A DNA stretch of 64,000 nt from an uncultured Bacteroidia bacterium (lineage in GTDB: Bacteria > Bacteroidota > Bacteroidia > Bacteroidales > UBA932): NCBI GenBank assembly GCA_902789245.1, contig CADAND010000004.1:1-64000 (forward strand), written 5' to 3'. Shown here one piece after another: positions 46,569 to 56,988 of this stretch. The position numbers were made by a program, and so were the translations under genes. The notes beneath the pieces are model-generated. The model saw nothing but the letters and a program-made list of their open reading frames with translations, ran no database searches and was not told the origin of the DNA. Within the stretch, counting starts at the first letter, position 1; the number at the start of each line of letters is the position of its first letter.

Positions 46569-49500
46569 TGGACGAACTTCGGCAAGCAATCCGCGACAGG
46601 ATCCTGATCCTGGACGGGGCGATGGGCACGATGCTCCAGCGCCACGGCCTCAGCGGCAACAGCGAGCCGTTCAACCTCACCCATCCGGATGTCGTCCGGA
46701 GCATCCACCGTGCCTACATCGATGCCGGCGCGGACATCATCAGCACCAACACCTTCGGCGCCAACGCCATATCACAGGCCGACTACGGCTGTTCTGCGCA
46801 GGCGCGCGAATTCGCCCGTGCAGGCGCCGCGCTGGCCCGGGCCGAGGCCGACACCGCCCCGCGCAAGGTCTGGGTGGCCGGCTCGATGGGCCCTTCCGGG
46901 AAATCCCTCTCCCTCCCGCAGGATCTCGGCAACCCCGCCTGGCGGCCGGTCTCCTTCGACGAGATGGCCGAGGCGTATGCCGGGCAGGTCCGCGGGCTGG
47001 TGGAAGGCGGCGTCGACGTGCTCCTGCTGGAGACCTGTTTCGACGCCCTCAACACCAAGGCCGCCCTCTACGCCATCAGCGGCATCCCCGAGGCGGCCGC
47101 CCTCCCGCTGCTCATCTCCGTGTCCGTCGCCGACCGCAGCGGGCGCACCCTCACCGGCCAGACGCTGGAGGCGTTCTACCGCTCCGTCCAGCACGCCCGG
47201 CCGCTCACCTTCGGCCTCAACTGCTCGCTCGGCGCCGCCGACCTGGCCCCGCTCGTCGCGGACATCGCCGCATGGGCGGACTGCGCCGTGAGCTGCTACC
47301 CCAACGCCGGCCTGCCCAACGAGATGGGCGCCTACGACGAGAAGCCCGAGCAGACCGCCGCCGCGCTGCAGAAGATGGCGCAGGACGGCCTCGTGAACCT
47401 CGTCGGCGGCTGCTGCGGCACCACCCCCGAGCACATCGCCGCCATCGCCGCTGCCGTGCGCGGACTCCAGCCCCGGACCATCCCCGCACAGGACGCACGC
47501 CCCTATGTCAGCGGCCTGGAAGCCGTCTGCCTGGACGTGCGGCAGAGCCGCTTCACCAACATCGGCGAGCGCACCAACGTGGCCGGCTCGCGCAAATTTG
47601 CCAAACTCATCGCCGCGGGCGAGTACGACACCGCCCTGCAGGTAGCCGCCGGCCAGATCGAAGGCGGCGCCGCGGTGATCGACATCAATATGGACGACGC
47701 GATGCTCGACTCCACCGTCGAGATGGAGAAGTTCACGCGCCACATCGCCGGCGACCCGGCCGTCTCCAAGGCCGCGCTGATGATCGACTCCTCCCACTGG
47801 GAGACGATCCTCGCGGGCCTCAAGAACGCCCAGGGGCGCTGCATCGTCAACTCCATTTCCCTCAAGGAAGGTTCCGACATCTTCCTGCAGAAAGCCCGCG
47901 AAATCCGCCGCCTGGGCGCGTCGGTGGTCGTGATGGCTTTCGACGAGCAGGGCCAGGCCACGACCTACGAGCGCAAGATCGAGATCTGCGAGCGCGCCTT
48001 CCGGCTGCTCACGGAGCAGGCCGGCTACCAGAGCTGGGAAATCATCTTCGACGTCAACGTCCTGTCGGTCGGCACCGGCATCCCGGAACACGCCCGCTAC
48101 GGCGTGGACTTCATCGAGGCCGTGCGCTGGATCAAGAAGAACCTGCCGGGAGCGATGTGCTCCGGCGGCATCTCCAACCTCTCGTTCGCCTTCCGCGGCA
48201 ACAATCCTGTCCGCGAAGCGATGCACACGGCCTTCCTCTACCACGCCGTGGAAGCGGGCCTGGACATGGGCATCGTCAACCCGGGGATGCTGCTCCCCTA
48301 CGACGCCGTCGAGCCCGGGCTGCTGCGCGCCGTCGAGGACGTAATCCTGGACCGCGACCCCGAAGCAACGGAGCGGCTGATCGCGCTGGCGCAGCAGATG
48401 GCCGAGGCCGGTCAGAAAACCCCGGAAAATCCTGGCGGGTCCCCCGAAAAAGCAGGGGACCTGGCAGAAAAAAGCGGAGAAACCTGTCCGGTCTCCGAGC
48501 GTCTCTGCCGCGCGCTCGTTTCCGGCGGCTCGCCCACCCTGCAGCAGGACCTCATGGAAGCCCTGCAGGAGAAGGGCCGTGCGGTGGACGTCATCGAGGG
48601 GCCGCTGATGGACGGCATGGCCCGCGTGGGCGAGCGCTTCGCCGCCGGCAAGATGTTCCTCCCGCAGGTCGTCAAGTCCGCCAAGGTGATGCGCGACGCC
48701 GTCGAAATCCTGCAGCCCTACATGGGCGCCTCCGAGGGCGGCGCCGGCAAGCCGCGCATCCTGCTCGCCACCGTCCAGGGCGACGTCCATGACATCGGAA
48801 AGAATATTCTCGGCATCGTGCTGCGATGCAACGGTTTTGAGGTCACCGACCTCGGGGTCATGGTCCCCCGCGAGACCATCCTCGCCCAGGCCGAAGCGGT
48901 CCGCGCCGACATCATCGGCGTCAGCGGGCTCATCACCCCGTCGCTCCACCAGATGGAAGAGCTCTGCCGCGAAATGACCTCCCGGGGCCTCTCCACGCCG
49001 CTTCTGATCGGTGGCGCCACGACCTCGGCCCTGCACACGGCCGTCAAGCTGGCCCCCCTCTATGACCACGTCTTCTACGCCCCCGACGCCTCGGCCAGCG
49101 CCGTGCTCGCCGGGCGCCTGCTCTCCGACCGCGCCGCCACCGAGGCGGAGGAACACCGGAAGCAGGAGGAGATCCGGACGTTGTATAAGTCGGGAGATTC
49201 CGGACAAGCTCACAGTCATTCCGGGCAACATGACAGTCATTCCGGGCCTGACCCGAAATCCCATCCCTTCTCCCCCGACACCTACCTCCGCGGGGCCTTC
49301 TTCGGGAACATCCCCTGCCGGGAACTCAGCATCGCGGAAGTGCTGCCGTACTTCGACTGGAAGCTCTTCTACGCGATCTGGGGGATAAAAGATGCCGGAT
49401 CGCAGTCCGGCAGGACAAAAGAACAGCTCGACATAATTAACAGTCCTTCCGGGCTTGACGCGGAATCCCAAACCGTCCAGCTCAGCGCTGACGCGATCGA

Positions 49501-50146
49501 GCGGCTGGAGGTTATCAAGCGCGAAGGCCTCTGCCGCATCCGCATCGCCGCCCGCTTCGACGCCTGCCACGCCGAGCGCGACAGTATCGTCGCCGATGCC
49601 TGGCGCCTGCCGATGCTGCGCCAGGAAGGCGCCGAGGGCCGCTCGCTCGCCGATTTCGTCGCCCCGGGCGACTATGGCTTCGACTCCCCTGCCGGCATGT
49701 TCGCGATTAGCGTGCACGAAACACATCCGGCCGGATGCGACTGTCCGGCGTGTTCGATGGAATATGATTCCCTCTTGAATCGCTCCCTGCGCCTGACGCT
49801 CGCCGAGGCGGCCTCAGGCTGGCTGGACGCCGAGCTGGAGAAACAGCTCCCGAAAGGCTCCCCGGTCAAGATCGTCAAACCCGCGGCGGGCTACGCTTCC
49901 TGCCCGGACCACAGCCTCAAGCGCGACATCCTCGCCCTGCTGCCGGACGGCGACCAGCTCGACATCCGCCTCACGGAGTCCTGCGCCATGATCCCCGATG
50001 CCAGCATCTGCGGGCTCGTCTTTGCGCACCCCGCCGCCTCCTACCCGGAGATCCGCCGCATCCCGGCGGAAGCGCTCGACGCCTACGCCGCCCTCCGCGG
50101 CTTCAGCCCCGAAGACGCGCGCCTTTTCCTCTCGCACTTGCGTTAA
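46568..50146 (+). CDS. metH: cobalamin-dependent methionine synthase
   Basis: A 1192-residue MetH that methylates homocysteine using methyltetrahydrofolate and vitamin B12. The domains in order are homocysteine binding (about 1-320, zinc cysteines in [10 protein letters not shown]), pterin binding (from [14 protein letters not shown] near 331), cobalamin cap and B12 domain (DVHDIGKN near 739), and a reactivation domain ([15 protein letters not shown] near 1104). Three linkers carry low-complexity inserts: about 616-642, 876-898 and 941-967. The last two are encoded by F2 palindromes. Core motifs are intact, so it is probably active. Confidence 0.93.
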   Translation: MDELRQAIRDRILILDGAMGTMLQRHGLSGNSEPFNLTHPDVVRSIHRAYIDAGADIISTNTFGANAISQADYGCSAQAREFARAGAALARAEADTAPRKVWVAGSMGPSGKSLSLPQDLGNPAWRPVSFDEMAEAYAGQVRGLVEGGVDVLLLETCFDALNTKAALYAISGIPEAAALPLLISVSVADRSGRTLTGQTLEAFYRSVQHARPLTFGLNCSLGAADLAPLVADIAAWADCAVSCYPNAGLPNEMGAYDEKPEQTAAALQKMAQDGLVNLVGGCCGTTPEHIAAIAAAVRGLQPRTIPAQDARPYVSGLEAVCLDVRQSRFTNIGERTNVAGSRKFAKLIAAGEYDTALQVAAGQIEGGAAVIDINMDDAMLDSTVEMEKFTRHIAGDPAVSKAALMIDSSHWETILAGLKNAQGRCIVNSISLKEGSDIFLQKAREIRRLGASVVVMAFDEQGQATTYERKIEICERAFRLLTEQAGYQSWEIIFDVNVLSVGTGIPEHARYGVDFIEAVRWIKKNLPGAMCSGGISNLSFAFRGNNPVREAMHTAFLYHAVEAGLDMGIVNPGMLLPYDAVEPGLLRAVEDVILDRDPEATERLIALAQQMAEAGQKTPENPGGSPEKAGDLAEKSGETCPVSERLCRALVSGGSPTLQQDLMEALQEKGRAVDVIEGPLMDGMARVGERFAAGKMFLPQVVKSAKVMRDAVEILQPYMGASEGGAGKPRILLATVQGDVHDIGKNILGIVLRCNGFEVTDLGVMVPRETILAQAEAVRADIIGVSGLITPSLHQMEELCREMTSRGLSTPLLIGGATTSALHTAVKLAPLYDHVFYAPDASASAVLAGRLLSDRAATEAEEHRKQEEIRTLYKSGDSGQAHSHSGQHDSHSGPDPKSHPFSPDTYLRGAFFGNIPCRELSIAEVLPYFDWKLFYAIWGIKDAGSQSGRTKEQLDIINSPSGLDAESQTVQLSADAIERLEVIKREGLCRIRIAARFDACHAERDSIVADAWRLPMLRQEGAEGRSLADFVAPGDYGFDSPAGMFAISVHETHPAGCDCPACSMEYDSLLNRSLRLTLAEAASGWLDAELEKQLPKGSPVKIVKPAAGYASCPDHSLKRDILALLPDGDQLDIRLTESCAMIPDASICGLVFAHPAASYPEIRRIPAEALDAYAALRGFSPEDARLFLSHLR
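49215..49263. repeat. F2 palindromes inside metH, first site
   Basis: GTCATTCCGGGCAACATGAC (49215-49234) and a fuller copy GTCATTCCGGGCCTGACCCG then AAATCCC (49235-49261) lie head to tail in the linker before the reactivation domain. They encode [17 protein letters not shown], in a place where the family has a variable linker. Confidence 0.75.
49391..49469. repeat. F2-type palindromes inside metH, second site
   Basis: GATGCCGGATCGCAGTCCGG then CAGGAC (49391-49416) is one palindrome, and GTCCTTCCGGGCTTGACGCG then GAATCCC (49443-49469) is an F2 copy. Both fall inside the reading frame between LFYAIWGI and the helix [11 protein letters not shown] of the reactivation domain. Confidence 0.7.
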
Positions 50147-51399
50147 GCTTCCGCCCAGAGAAAGACCTTGTCGCCGCGGCGGAGCTTGCCGTCGGGGCAA
50201 AGCTCGCAGGGTACGCGCACGGAGCAGCGGCTGCCTTTCGGCGCCAGCTCCACCGGGTCGAACTCCAGGCGGATGTCCGCAGCCTCGAACGCCACCACGC
50301 CGGTCGTAGCCCCGATCACCATCAGCTGATCCCCGCAGTGCAGATCGGAAGTCTCGACGGAGATCTCCGCCACCCCGATCCGGTCGAACCAGTTGGTCAC
50401 CTTGCCGAGATAAACCTTGCGTCGGGTGGCCTGCGTGCCGTACACGGCACTCCATTCGCCCAGGCGTGCACCCTGATAGTAGCCGTCCCAGAAGCCCCGG
50501 TTGAACACCTCGGCCAGCTCGGCTTTCAGCGCCGACGCCAGCTCCGGCGTGTAGGTGCCGTCACAGACGGCATCCGCCGCGCGCCGGTAGCAGGAGGCAC
50601 AGCGCTTGACGTATTCCGCGGAGCGGGCCCGCCCCTCGATCTTGAAGACCCGCACGCCGCTGGAGATGATGCGGTCCATGAATTCGATGGTGCAGAGGTC
50701 CTTGGGGGACATGATGTATTCGTTATCGATGAGCAGCTCGTTCCCGGTCTCGCGGTCGCGGACATCGTAGGCCCGGCGGCAAATCTGGTAGCAGGCGCCG
50801 CGGTTGGCGGAGGCGCCTGCGGCGTGCAGCGAGAGGTAGCATTTGCCGCTGACGGCCATGCAGAGCGCCCCGTGGGCGAACATCTCGATGCGTACCAGCG
50901 CTCCAGACGGGCCGCAGATCCGCTCGCGGACGATGGTCTCGTGGATATCGCGGACCTGGTCAAGCGTCAGCTCGCGCGCCAGCACGACCACGTCGGCGAA
51001 CTGGGCGTAGAAGCGCAGCGCCTCCACGTTCGAGATGGACAGCTGCGTGGAAATATGGACCTCGAGCCCGATCTGCCGGCAGTACTGGATGGCGGCGATG
51101 TCCGAAGCGATCACGGCGTCCACCCCGGCCGCGCGGGCGGCATCCAGCGCCTCCCGCATCGCCGCCAGGTCTTCCTGGAACAGAGTGATGTTCAGCGTCA
51201 GGTAGCTGCGCACCCCCGACTCCCGGCAGATACGGACCACCTCCGGGAGGTCCTCCGGCAGGAAATTCGCCGCCGAGCGGCTGCGCATGTTCAGCCGGCC
51301 GATGCCGAAATAGACGGAGTTCGCCCCGCCCTGGATCGCCGCCTGCAGGCAGTCGAAGCCGCCCGCCGGCGCCATGATTTCCAATGCATTCTTTTCCAT
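50143..51399 (-). CDS. peptidase U32-family protein
   Basis: A 418-residue protein of the U32 family. It opens EIMAPAGGFDCLQAAIQGGANSVYFG and has the family signature region EMFAHGALCMAVSGKCYLS with later cysteines (GACYQICRRAYDV). Well-studied bacterial members hydroxylate tRNA or rRNA bases rather than cleave proteins, so this may be a tRNA-hydroxylation protein. The start at 51399 matches the family; the gene overlaps the end of metH by four bases (convergent). A TAACTTTG box is at 51405-51412. Confidence 0.88.
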   Translation of the reverse strand: MEKNALEIMAPAGGFDCLQAAIQGGANSVYFGIGRLNMRSRSAANFLPEDLPEVVRICRESGVRSYLTLNITLFQEDLAAMREALDAARAAGVDAVIASDIAAIQYCRQIGLEVHISTQLSISNVEALRFYAQFADVVVLARELTLDQVRDIHETIVRERICGPSGALVRIEMFAHGALCMAVSGKCYLSLHAAGASANRGACYQICRRAYDVRDRETGNELLIDNEYIMSPKDLCTIEFMDRIISSGVRVFKIEGRARSAEYVKRCASCYRRAADAVCDGTYTPELASALKAELAEVFNRGFWDGYYQGARLGEWSAVYGTQATRRKVYLGKVTNWFDRIGVAEISVETSDLHCGDQLMVIGATTGVVAFEAADIRLEFDPVELAPKGSRCSVRVPCELCPDGKLRRGDKVFLWAEA

Positions 51400-51404
51400 T
51401 GCAA

Positions 51405-51465
51405 CAAAGTTACGATTTTTGGTAACGAAAATGATAGGGATTCCCGCGCGGAATGTGTATTTTTG
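51405..51465. promoter_or_regulatory. divergent -7 boxes for U32 and GH31 genes
   Basis: TAACTTTG on the minus strand (51405-51412) and TATTTTTG on the plus strand (51458-51465) match TAnnTTTG. The -33 elements are not clear. Confidence 0.5.
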
Positions 51466-51486
51466 TCCAAATTGCACATAACCACC

Positions 51487-53718
51487 ATGAAACGCACACT
51501 TCTTCTCCCCCTGGTGCTTCTGCTGGCCGCCTGCCAACCGGAAGCCGTTCGCATTGACACGCCGCAGGGCACGCTGTGCCTCCAACCCGTCGCAGAGGAC
51601 GCCATCCGCGTGCGGATGACGCCCGAGGGCGCACCCGAACTCGGTGAGCTCATCTTCACCGAAAAGGTGAAGGCGCCGAAATACACCGTGGAGCGCAACG
51701 GCGGCGACGTCATCGTCCGCACGGCGCGCATGAGCGCCGAATGGAACGCCGAATCACAGGCGCTCAGCTTCCTCGACGCAGACGGTAACCTGCTGCTGCG
51801 GGAATGCGACCACAGCGTCGTCCCCGCCGAAGTGCAGGGCGAACCCGCCTGGGCGGCAAGCGCGCGTTTCGATTCGCCGGCAGGCGAACACCTCTACGGC
51901 ACCGGGCAGTTCCAGGACGGCTATCTGGACATCCGCGGCCTGACACGGCGCCTCACGCAGGTGAACACGCAGATCGCCTTGCCGATGATCCTGTCCAGCC
52001 GCGGCTGGGGGCTGCTCTGGCACAACTACGGCCTCACCGACTTCAACCCCGCCAGCCACAGCATTGCGCTGACGGAGGCGGAGCAGGACGGTGGTTCGGT
52101 GACGGTCAACGCCACCGGCACGGCCGGCAACCGCCGCGAGATGCGCTTCTTCCGCACCTTCAGCGGCGAGATTGAATTGCCGGAGGACGGCGAATACGCC
52201 CTGCTGCTCGACGTGGGCCGCGAGATGGCGCGCCGGCAGTACCTGGCCATCGACGGAGAGCCGGTCATCGACATCTCCAACACCTGGCTCCCGCCGACCG
52301 CCGCCGTCAAGACGCAGCTTTCCGCCGGCCGGCACCGGCTGGTTGTCCAGGGCACCTTCGGCGATGCGCCCGTCGTCTACTGGCGCGCCGTCAAGGACGA
52401 GACCGTCTTCTCTTCGCCCGTGGCATCGGGACTCGACTACGTCGTCTTCGCGGGCGGCGCCGACGCCGTCATGCACAGCTTCCGCAGCCTGGCGGGCCAC
52501 GTACCCGCGATGCCGGACTGGATTTTCCGTTACATCCACTGCCGCGAACGCTTCGACACGCAGGACGAACTGCTCTCCGTCGCGAGAAGGCTCCACGAGG
52601 AGAATATTCCTGTCGGCACCGTCGTACAGGACTGGCAGTGGTGGGGCAAGTATGGCTGGAATGCCATGCACTTTGACGAGGACAAATACCCCGATCCCAA
52701 GGCGATGACCGACGAACTGCACGCGATGGACCAGCACCTGATGCTGTCCGTGTGGTCGCGCATCGGACGCGACTCCGAGCTGGGCAAGGAGGTCGAGGCA
52801 AACGGATATTACATCGAAGGCACGGAATGGGTGGATTTCTTCCAGCCGGACGCCGCTGCCTTCTACTGGAAGAATTTCAGCGAGAAGCTGCTCCCGACCG
52901 GCATCGACGCCTGGTGGCAGGACGCCACCGAGCCGGAGAACGACGACCTGAAAGGCCGCCGCATCGGTCCGGACCAGATCCCGGGCGAATGGTATCGCAA
53001 CGTCTATCCGCTGCATGTCATCCGCACCGTCTATGAGGGCCTTCGTCGCGACCAGCCTGACCGCCTGCCGGTCATCCTGACGCGCAGCGCCTACCCGGGC
53101 ATCCAGCGCTACGGCGCCGTGACCTGGAGCGGCGACGTGGGCAACGACTGGGATGCGCTGCGCCGGCAGCTGGCGGGCGGCCTGGGCCAGATGGCCGCCG
53201 GCCTGCCCTGGTGGACCTACGACGCCGGGGGTTTCTTCCGCCCCGGCAACCAGTACTCCGACGCGGACTACCAGGAGCGCATGATCCGCTGGATCCAGGC
53301 CGCCGTGTGGCTGCCCTTCATGCGCGTGCACGGCTATCAGAGCCGTACCGAGCCCTGGGAGTACAGTCCCGAGACGGAGCGGCGCTTCAAGGCCGCCATC
53401 GCCCAGCGCGAGTCCCTGATGCCGTACATCACGGAGCAGGCCGCACGCGTCTGGAAGGAGGATTATACGCTGATGCGCCCGCTCGTCTTCGACTTCCCGC
53501 AGGACGAAGAAGCGCTGCAGCAGGGCTGCGAATGGATGTTCGGCCCGGACTATCTCGTCTGTCCGGTCACGGAAGGCGGCGTGTCCAGCTGGACGGTCTA
53601 TCTGCCTGAGAATGAGGCAGGCTGGGAAGACATCCGCACCGGCTCCCGCCTTGCAGGCGGCCAGTACACCGTCGTCCCCGTGGATCTCGAGGCCATCCCG
53701 GTCTTCCGGCGGCTGTAG
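51487..53718 (+). CDS. GH31 glycoside hydrolase lipoprotein with PA14 domain
   Basis: A 743-residue secreted lipoprotein (lipobox LLLAAC at about 12-17). The N-terminal beta-sandwich is followed by a PA14-like insert (about 232-304, RRQYLAIDGEPVIDISNTWL), then the GH31 barrel. The catalytic nucleophile is Asp in WWQDATEPE (about 478) and the acid/base Asp lies in TWSGDVGNDW (about 549). GH31 with a PA14 insert is the plan of known alpha-xylosidases, so release of xylose from xyloglucan-type side chains is likely; substrate is inferred. No SusC/SusD pair is next to it. Confidence 0.9.
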   Translation: MKRTLLLPLVLLLAACQPEAVRIDTPQGTLCLQPVAEDAIRVRMTPEGAPELGELIFTEKVKAPKYTVERNGGDVIVRTARMSAEWNAESQALSFLDADGNLLLRECDHSVVPAEVQGEPAWAASARFDSPAGEHLYGTGQFQDGYLDIRGLTRRLTQVNTQIALPMILSSRGWGLLWHNYGLTDFNPASHSIALTEAEQDGGSVTVNATGTAGNRREMRFFRTFSGEIELPEDGEYALLLDVGREMARRQYLAIDGEPVIDISNTWLPPTAAVKTQLSAGRHRLVVQGTFGDAPVVYWRAVKDETVFSSPVASGLDYVVFAGGADAVMHSFRSLAGHVPAMPDWIFRYIHCRERFDTQDELLSVARRLHEENIPVGTVVQDWQWWGKYGWNAMHFDEDKYPDPKAMTDELHAMDQHLMLSVWSRIGRDSELGKEVEANGYYIEGTEWVDFFQPDAAAFYWKNFSEKLLPTGIDAWWQDATEPENDDLKGRRIGPDQIPGEWYRNVYPLHVIRTVYEGLRRDQPDRLPVILTRSAYPGIQRYGAVTWSGDVGNDWDALRRQLAGGLGQMAAGLPWWTYDAGGFFRPGNQYSDADYQERMIRWIQAAVWLPFMRVHGYQSRTEPWEYSPETERRFKAAIAQRESLMPYITEQAARVWKEDYTLMRPLVFDFPQDEEALQQGCEWMFGPDYLVCPVTEGGVSSWTVYLPENEAGWEDIRTGSRLAGGQYTVVPVDLEAIPVFRRL

Positions 53719-53719
53719 A

Positions 53720-54472
53720 TTATTCGGAGAGCACCAGCTCCACCGGGCAGTGGTCGGAGCCGAAGATCTCATTGTGAATGTCTGTCCCTGCGATGCGCGG
53801 GGACAGATTTTTTGATACGAGGAAGTAGTCGATACGCCAGCCCACGTTCCGCTCGCGGGCGGCCATGCGGTAGGACCACCAAGAGTATTTCGCCTCGCCC
53901 GGGTGGGCGTCGCGCCAGCTGTCGCGGAAGCCCGCGGCGAGCAGCTCGCTCATCTTGCCCCGCTCCTCGTCGGAGAATCCGGCGTTGAAGTGGTTGGTGG
54001 CGGGGTTCTTCAGGTCGATCTCCTCGTGGGCGACGTTCATATCGCCGCAGATGATCACACCCTTCTTCGCGGCAAGTCCGCTCACGTAGGCGCGGAACGC
54101 GTCCTCCCACTGCATCCGGTAGTCCAGGCGCTTCAATCCGTCCTGCGAATTGGGGACATAGACGTTGACCAGGTAGAAATCCGGCATCTCCAGCGTGACG
54201 ACACGACCCTCGTGGTCATGCTCATCCACCCCGATTCCGTAGCTGACGGACAGCGGCGTGTGCCGCGTGTAGATGGCCGTGCCGGAGTAGCCTTTCTTGT
54301 CGGCGTAGTTCCAGTAGGACTGGTAGCCGAGGAATTCAAGGTCCAGCTGGCCGGCCGAGAGCTTGGTCTCCTGGAGGCAGAAAAAATCGGCGTCGAGCGT
54401 CTCGAAGATGTCGGCGAAACCCTTGCCCGCCACGGCCCGCAGGCCGTTGACATTCCAACTAATGAATTTCAT
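53720..54472 (-). CDS. xth: exodeoxyribonuclease III
   Basis: A 250-residue endonuclease/exonuclease/phosphatase-fold enzyme that cuts abasic sites in DNA. Motifs are [10 protein letters not shown] (N-terminal), [10 protein letters not shown] with the metal glutamate, [15 protein letters not shown], and the C-terminal [11 protein letters not shown] with the catalytic Asp-His. Length is normal. It converges with GH31, one base separating the stops. Confidence 0.95.
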   Translation of the reverse strand: MKFISWNVNGLRAVAGKGFADIFETLDADFFCLQETKLSAGQLDLEFLGYQSYWNYADKKGYSGTAIYTRHTPLSVSYGIGVDEHDHEGRVVTLEMPDFYLVNVYVPNSQDGLKRLDYRMQWEDAFRAYVSGLAAKKGVIICGDMNVAHEEIDLKNPATNHFNAGFSDEERGKMSELLAAGFRDSWRDAHPGEAKYSWWSYRMAARERNVGWRIDYFLVSKNLSPRIAGTDIHNEIFGSDHCPVELVLSE

Positions 54473-54526
54473 AAGGCTAAGATACGCAGAAAATTTTGTA
54501 TCTTCGCCTGCTTATATAATTTGATT

Positions 54527-56053
54527 ATGCGCGAATTCTTCATCACCAATACCCTGACCCGCAGCAAAGAGCTCTTCACGCCGGTTCATCCCGGCCACGT
54601 GGGCATGTATGTCTGCGGTCCGACTGTCTACGGCGACGCCCACCTCGGCCATGCCCGCCCGGGCGTGACCTACGACGTGCTGAGCAAGCTCCTGCGCCAC
54701 CTGGGCTACAAGGTGCGCTATGTCCGCAACATCACGGATGTGGGACACCTCGAGCACGACGCCGACGAAGGCGAGGACAAGATCGCGAAGAAGGCCCGCC
54801 TGGAGCAGCTGGAGCCGATGGAGGTCGTGCAGGCCTACACCCTGCGCTACCACGAGGCGATGCGCCTGCTCAACGTGGCGCCGCCCTCCATCGAGCCGCG
54901 CGCCTCGGGCCACATCATCGAGCAGATCGAGGCGGTGAAGAAGATTCTCGAGGCCGGCTACGCCTACGAGAGCAACGGCAGCATCTATTTCGACGTCGAG
55001 AAATACAACAAGGATTTCCACTACGGCATCCTCTCCGGGCGCAACCTCAACGACACGCTGGAGGGCACCCGCAGCCTGGACGGACAGGGCGACAAGCGCG
55101 CTCCCTATGACTTCGCTCTCTGGAAGAAGGCGGAGCCGGAGCACATCATGCGCTGGCCGTCCCCCTGGGGCGAAGGATTCCCCGGCTGGCACCTCGAGTG
55201 CTCGGTCATGGGCGAGAAATACCTCGGCCGCGAGTTCGACATCCACGGCGGCGGCATGGACCTGATGTTCCCGCACCACGAGTGCGAAATCGCGCAGAAC
55301 CAGGCCTCCCGCGGCACGCAGGGCGTGCATTACTGGGTCCACAACAACATGATCACGATCGGCGGCCAGAAGATGGGCAAGTCGCTGGGTAATTTCATCA
55401 CCCTGCCGCAGCTCTTCGCCGGCGACCACCCGAAACTCACCCAGGCTTACAGCCCGATGACGGTGCGCTTCTTCATCCTCCAGGCCCACTACCGCGGCAC
55501 GCTGGACTTCTCCAACGAGGCCCTGCAGGCGGCGGGCAAGGGCTTCGCGCGCCTGATGCAGGCCGCCCGCGACCTCTACGCCATGGCCGGCCGCAAAGTC
55601 CCGCAGTACGCCTACGGCGAGGAGCCCGTCCACATCGCCCCCGACAGCTGCCCGGCCGACAGCGAGGCCGTGAAGGCCATCTTCGACGGCATCTACGAGG
55701 CCCTGTGCGACGACATGAACACCCCCGTGGCCCTGGCCCATATCTCCGAGGCCGTCAAGCTGATCAATTCCGCGAAGGCGGGTCAGCTGAAGCTCTCGAA
55801 GGGCGATCTCGACACGCTCGTGCAGCTCTTCGACGACATCGTTTTCGGCGTGCTCGGCCTCAAGGACGAGGAAGCCGCCGGCGGCACCGGGATGAAGGTC
55901 ATCGACGGTCTGATGCAGATGGTCCTCGAGCAGCGCGCCGCCGCCAAGGCCGCCAAGGACTGGACGACCTCCGACCACATCCGCGACGCCCTGAAGGCCC
56001 TTGGCATCCAGGTCAAGGACACCAAGGACGGCGCCGAGTGGACGCTGGAATAA
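54527..56053 (+). CDS. cysS: cysteinyl-tRNA synthetase
   Basis: A 508-residue class I synthetase. The HIGH-like motif is in [18 protein letters not shown] (the Cys is a zinc ligand), further zinc ligands are in GWHLECSVM and FPHHECE, and the KMSKS-like motif is KMGKSLGNF. The start was set at 54527, just after a TATCTTCG sequence (54499-54506) that may be its -7 box; the open frame upstream is antisense to xth. Confidence 0.95.
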   Translation: MREFFITNTLTRSKELFTPVHPGHVGMYVCGPTVYGDAHLGHARPGVTYDVLSKLLRHLGYKVRYVRNITDVGHLEHDADEGEDKIAKKARLEQLEPMEVVQAYTLRYHEAMRLLNVAPPSIEPRASGHIIEQIEAVKKILEAGYAYESNGSIYFDVEKYNKDFHYGILSGRNLNDTLEGTRSLDGQGDKRAPYDFALWKKAEPEHIMRWPSPWGEGFPGWHLECSVMGEKYLGREFDIHGGGMDLMFPHHECEIAQNQASRGTQGVHYWVHNNMITIGGQKMGKSLGNFITLPQLFAGDHPKLTQAYSPMTVRFFILQAHYRGTLDFSNEALQAAGKGFARLMQAARDLYAMAGRKVPQYAYGEEPVHIAPDSCPADSEAVKAIFDGIYEALCDDMNTPVALAHISEAVKLINSAKAGQLKLSKGDLDTLVQLFDDIVFGVLGLKDEEAAGGTGMKVIDGLMQMVLEQRAAAKAAKDWTTSDHIRDALKALGIQVKDTKDGAEWTLE

Positions 56054-56141
56054 TCTCGGAACCGAAATACCTGAAAAATGGCGCCGACCCCGGTTTCAAA
56101 ACCCCGGTCGGCGCCGTTTTCGGCCTTTTTCGGCGCCGACT
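56054..56141 (-). repeat. F1 element, copy D
   Basis: The minus strand reads like copy B near the RAYT gene: an outer TCGGCGCCGAAAA end, inner stem GGCGCCGACC...GGTCGGCGCC, then TTTCGGTTCCGAGA. Three GGCGCC boxes lie at 56080, 56110 and 56132. It sits between the convergent genes cysS and rdgB, five kilobases from the RAYT gene. Confidence 0.88.
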
Positions 56142-56152
56142 TTCCGGAAAAG

Positions 56153-56208
56153 CAGTTCGGAGCTGGGCGACCGAGGGGGTGACGGAGGATTCTTCCCCCG
56201 TCACAGCG
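56153..56208 (-). repeat. F4 palindromic element, intergenic, degenerate
   Basis: On the minus strand: TGACGGGGGAAGAATCCTCC then GTCACCCCCTCGGTCGC and GCTCCGAACTG. It shares order and wording with the copy inside rdgB about 350 bases away and is placed right after the F1 copy D. Confidence 0.65.
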
Positions 56209-56218
56209 ATGCCAGGGT

Positions 56219-56890
56219 TCAAGGGCGATTTGCCTTGAGCCAGTTGCTCAGTGCCCGCATGGCGTTGCCCCGGTGGGAAACTGCGTTCTTTTCCTCCTCC
56301 GAGACTTCGGCGAGGGTGCGTCCAGGGTAAGCGTCGGGCAGGAAGACGGGGTCGTATCCGAAACCTCCGGTGCCGCGTTTTTCGGTGGCGATGCTGCCTT
56401 CGCAGGTGCCCTCGAAGAAGTGGGGCGTGCCGTCAGCGAGAATCAGCGTGACGACGGTGCGGAACCGCGCCCGCCGGTCATTTGTCGGCTGTTTGTCCGA
56501 GGCAGTCGGAGCGCAGCGACCGAGGGGGTTTCGGGGGAAACATCCCCCGTCATCCGGGTCGGGGACAAGTTGCTCAAGGGACTTGAGCAACTTGTCCATA
56601 TTTGCCTGATGGTCGTGTCCCGGGCCGGCGTAGCGCGCCGAATAGATGCCGGGCGCGCCTCCAAGAGCGTCCACCTCCAGGCCGGTGTCATCGGCGAAGA
56701 CCGGCAGGCCGGTGCGCTCGAAAAGGTACTGCGCCTTCTGCAGGGAGTTCTCCTGCAGGGTCGATCCCGTCTCGGGGATTTCCTCGGTAATGCCCAGCGA
56801 AGCGGGCGAAACAATCTCGAAGTCCGGGCCGAGGACCTCTGCGGCCTCGCGGAGTTTGCCTGGGTTGCCTGTGGCGAAAATGATCTTCAT
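56219..56890 (-). CDS. rdgB: XTP/dITP diphosphatase
   Basis: A 223-residue Ham1/RdgB-type enzyme that removes non-canonical purine nucleotides. Motifs are IIFATGNPGKLREA (start), FADDTGLEVDALGGAPGIYS, GTGGFGYDPVF and the end AVSHRGNAMRAL. The usual length is near 195. The extra residues (about 108-137) fall between LLKSLEQ and NDRRARFRTV and are encoded by an F4 palindrome, an in-frame insertion in a surface loop. The active-site motifs are intact. A TACCTTTG box lies at 56899-56906 on the minus strand. Confidence 0.93.
   Translation of the reverse strand: MKIIFATGNPGKLREAAEVLGPDFEIVSPASLGITEEIPETGSTLQENSLQKAQYLFERTGLPVFADDTGLEVDALGGAPGIYSARYAGPGHDHQANMDKLLKSLEQLVPDPDDGGCFPRNPLGRCAPTASDKQPTNDRRARFRTVVTLILADGTPHFFEGTCEGSIATEKRGTGGFGYDPVFLPDAYPGRTLAEVSEEEKNAVSHRGNAMRALSNWLKANRP
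56490..56560 (-). repeat. F4 palindromic element inside rdgB
   Basis: On the minus strand GGGGGATGTTTCCCCC, then ACCCCCTCGGTCGCTGCGCT and CCGACTGCC. The same block occurs between genes at 9586-9640. Here it is completely inside the rdgB frame. Confidence 0.8.
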
Positions 56891-56898
56891 AACGGTGG

Positions 56899-56906
56899 CA
56901 AAGGTA
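56899..56906 (-). promoter_or_regulatory. -7 box for rdgB
   Basis: TACCTTTG on the minus strand, eight bases before the rdgB ATG. The -33 position is occupied by the F2 palindrome at 56914-56943, so the element may influence this promoter. Confidence 0.45.
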
Positions 56907-56913
56907 CGAAAAA

Positions 56914-56943
56914 GATTCCGGGCCAAGCCCGGAAATGACGACG
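56914..56943. repeat. F2 palindromic element between rdgB and the polyprenyl synthase
   Basis: GATTCCGGGCCAAGCCCGGA followed by AATGACGACG, a clean F2 copy in the divergent promoter region. Confidence 0.75.
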
Positions 56944-56973
56944 AATATATGTATAAATGACAGCGATTATGCT

Positions 56974-56981
56974 TATATTTG
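56974..56981 (+). promoter_or_regulatory. -7 box for the polyprenyl synthase gene
   Basis: TATATTTG matches TAnnTTTG and lies eight bases before the ATG, so the transcript would be almost leaderless. The -33 region has no clear TTTG. Confidence 0.45.
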
Positions 56982-56988
56982 TCAAGTT

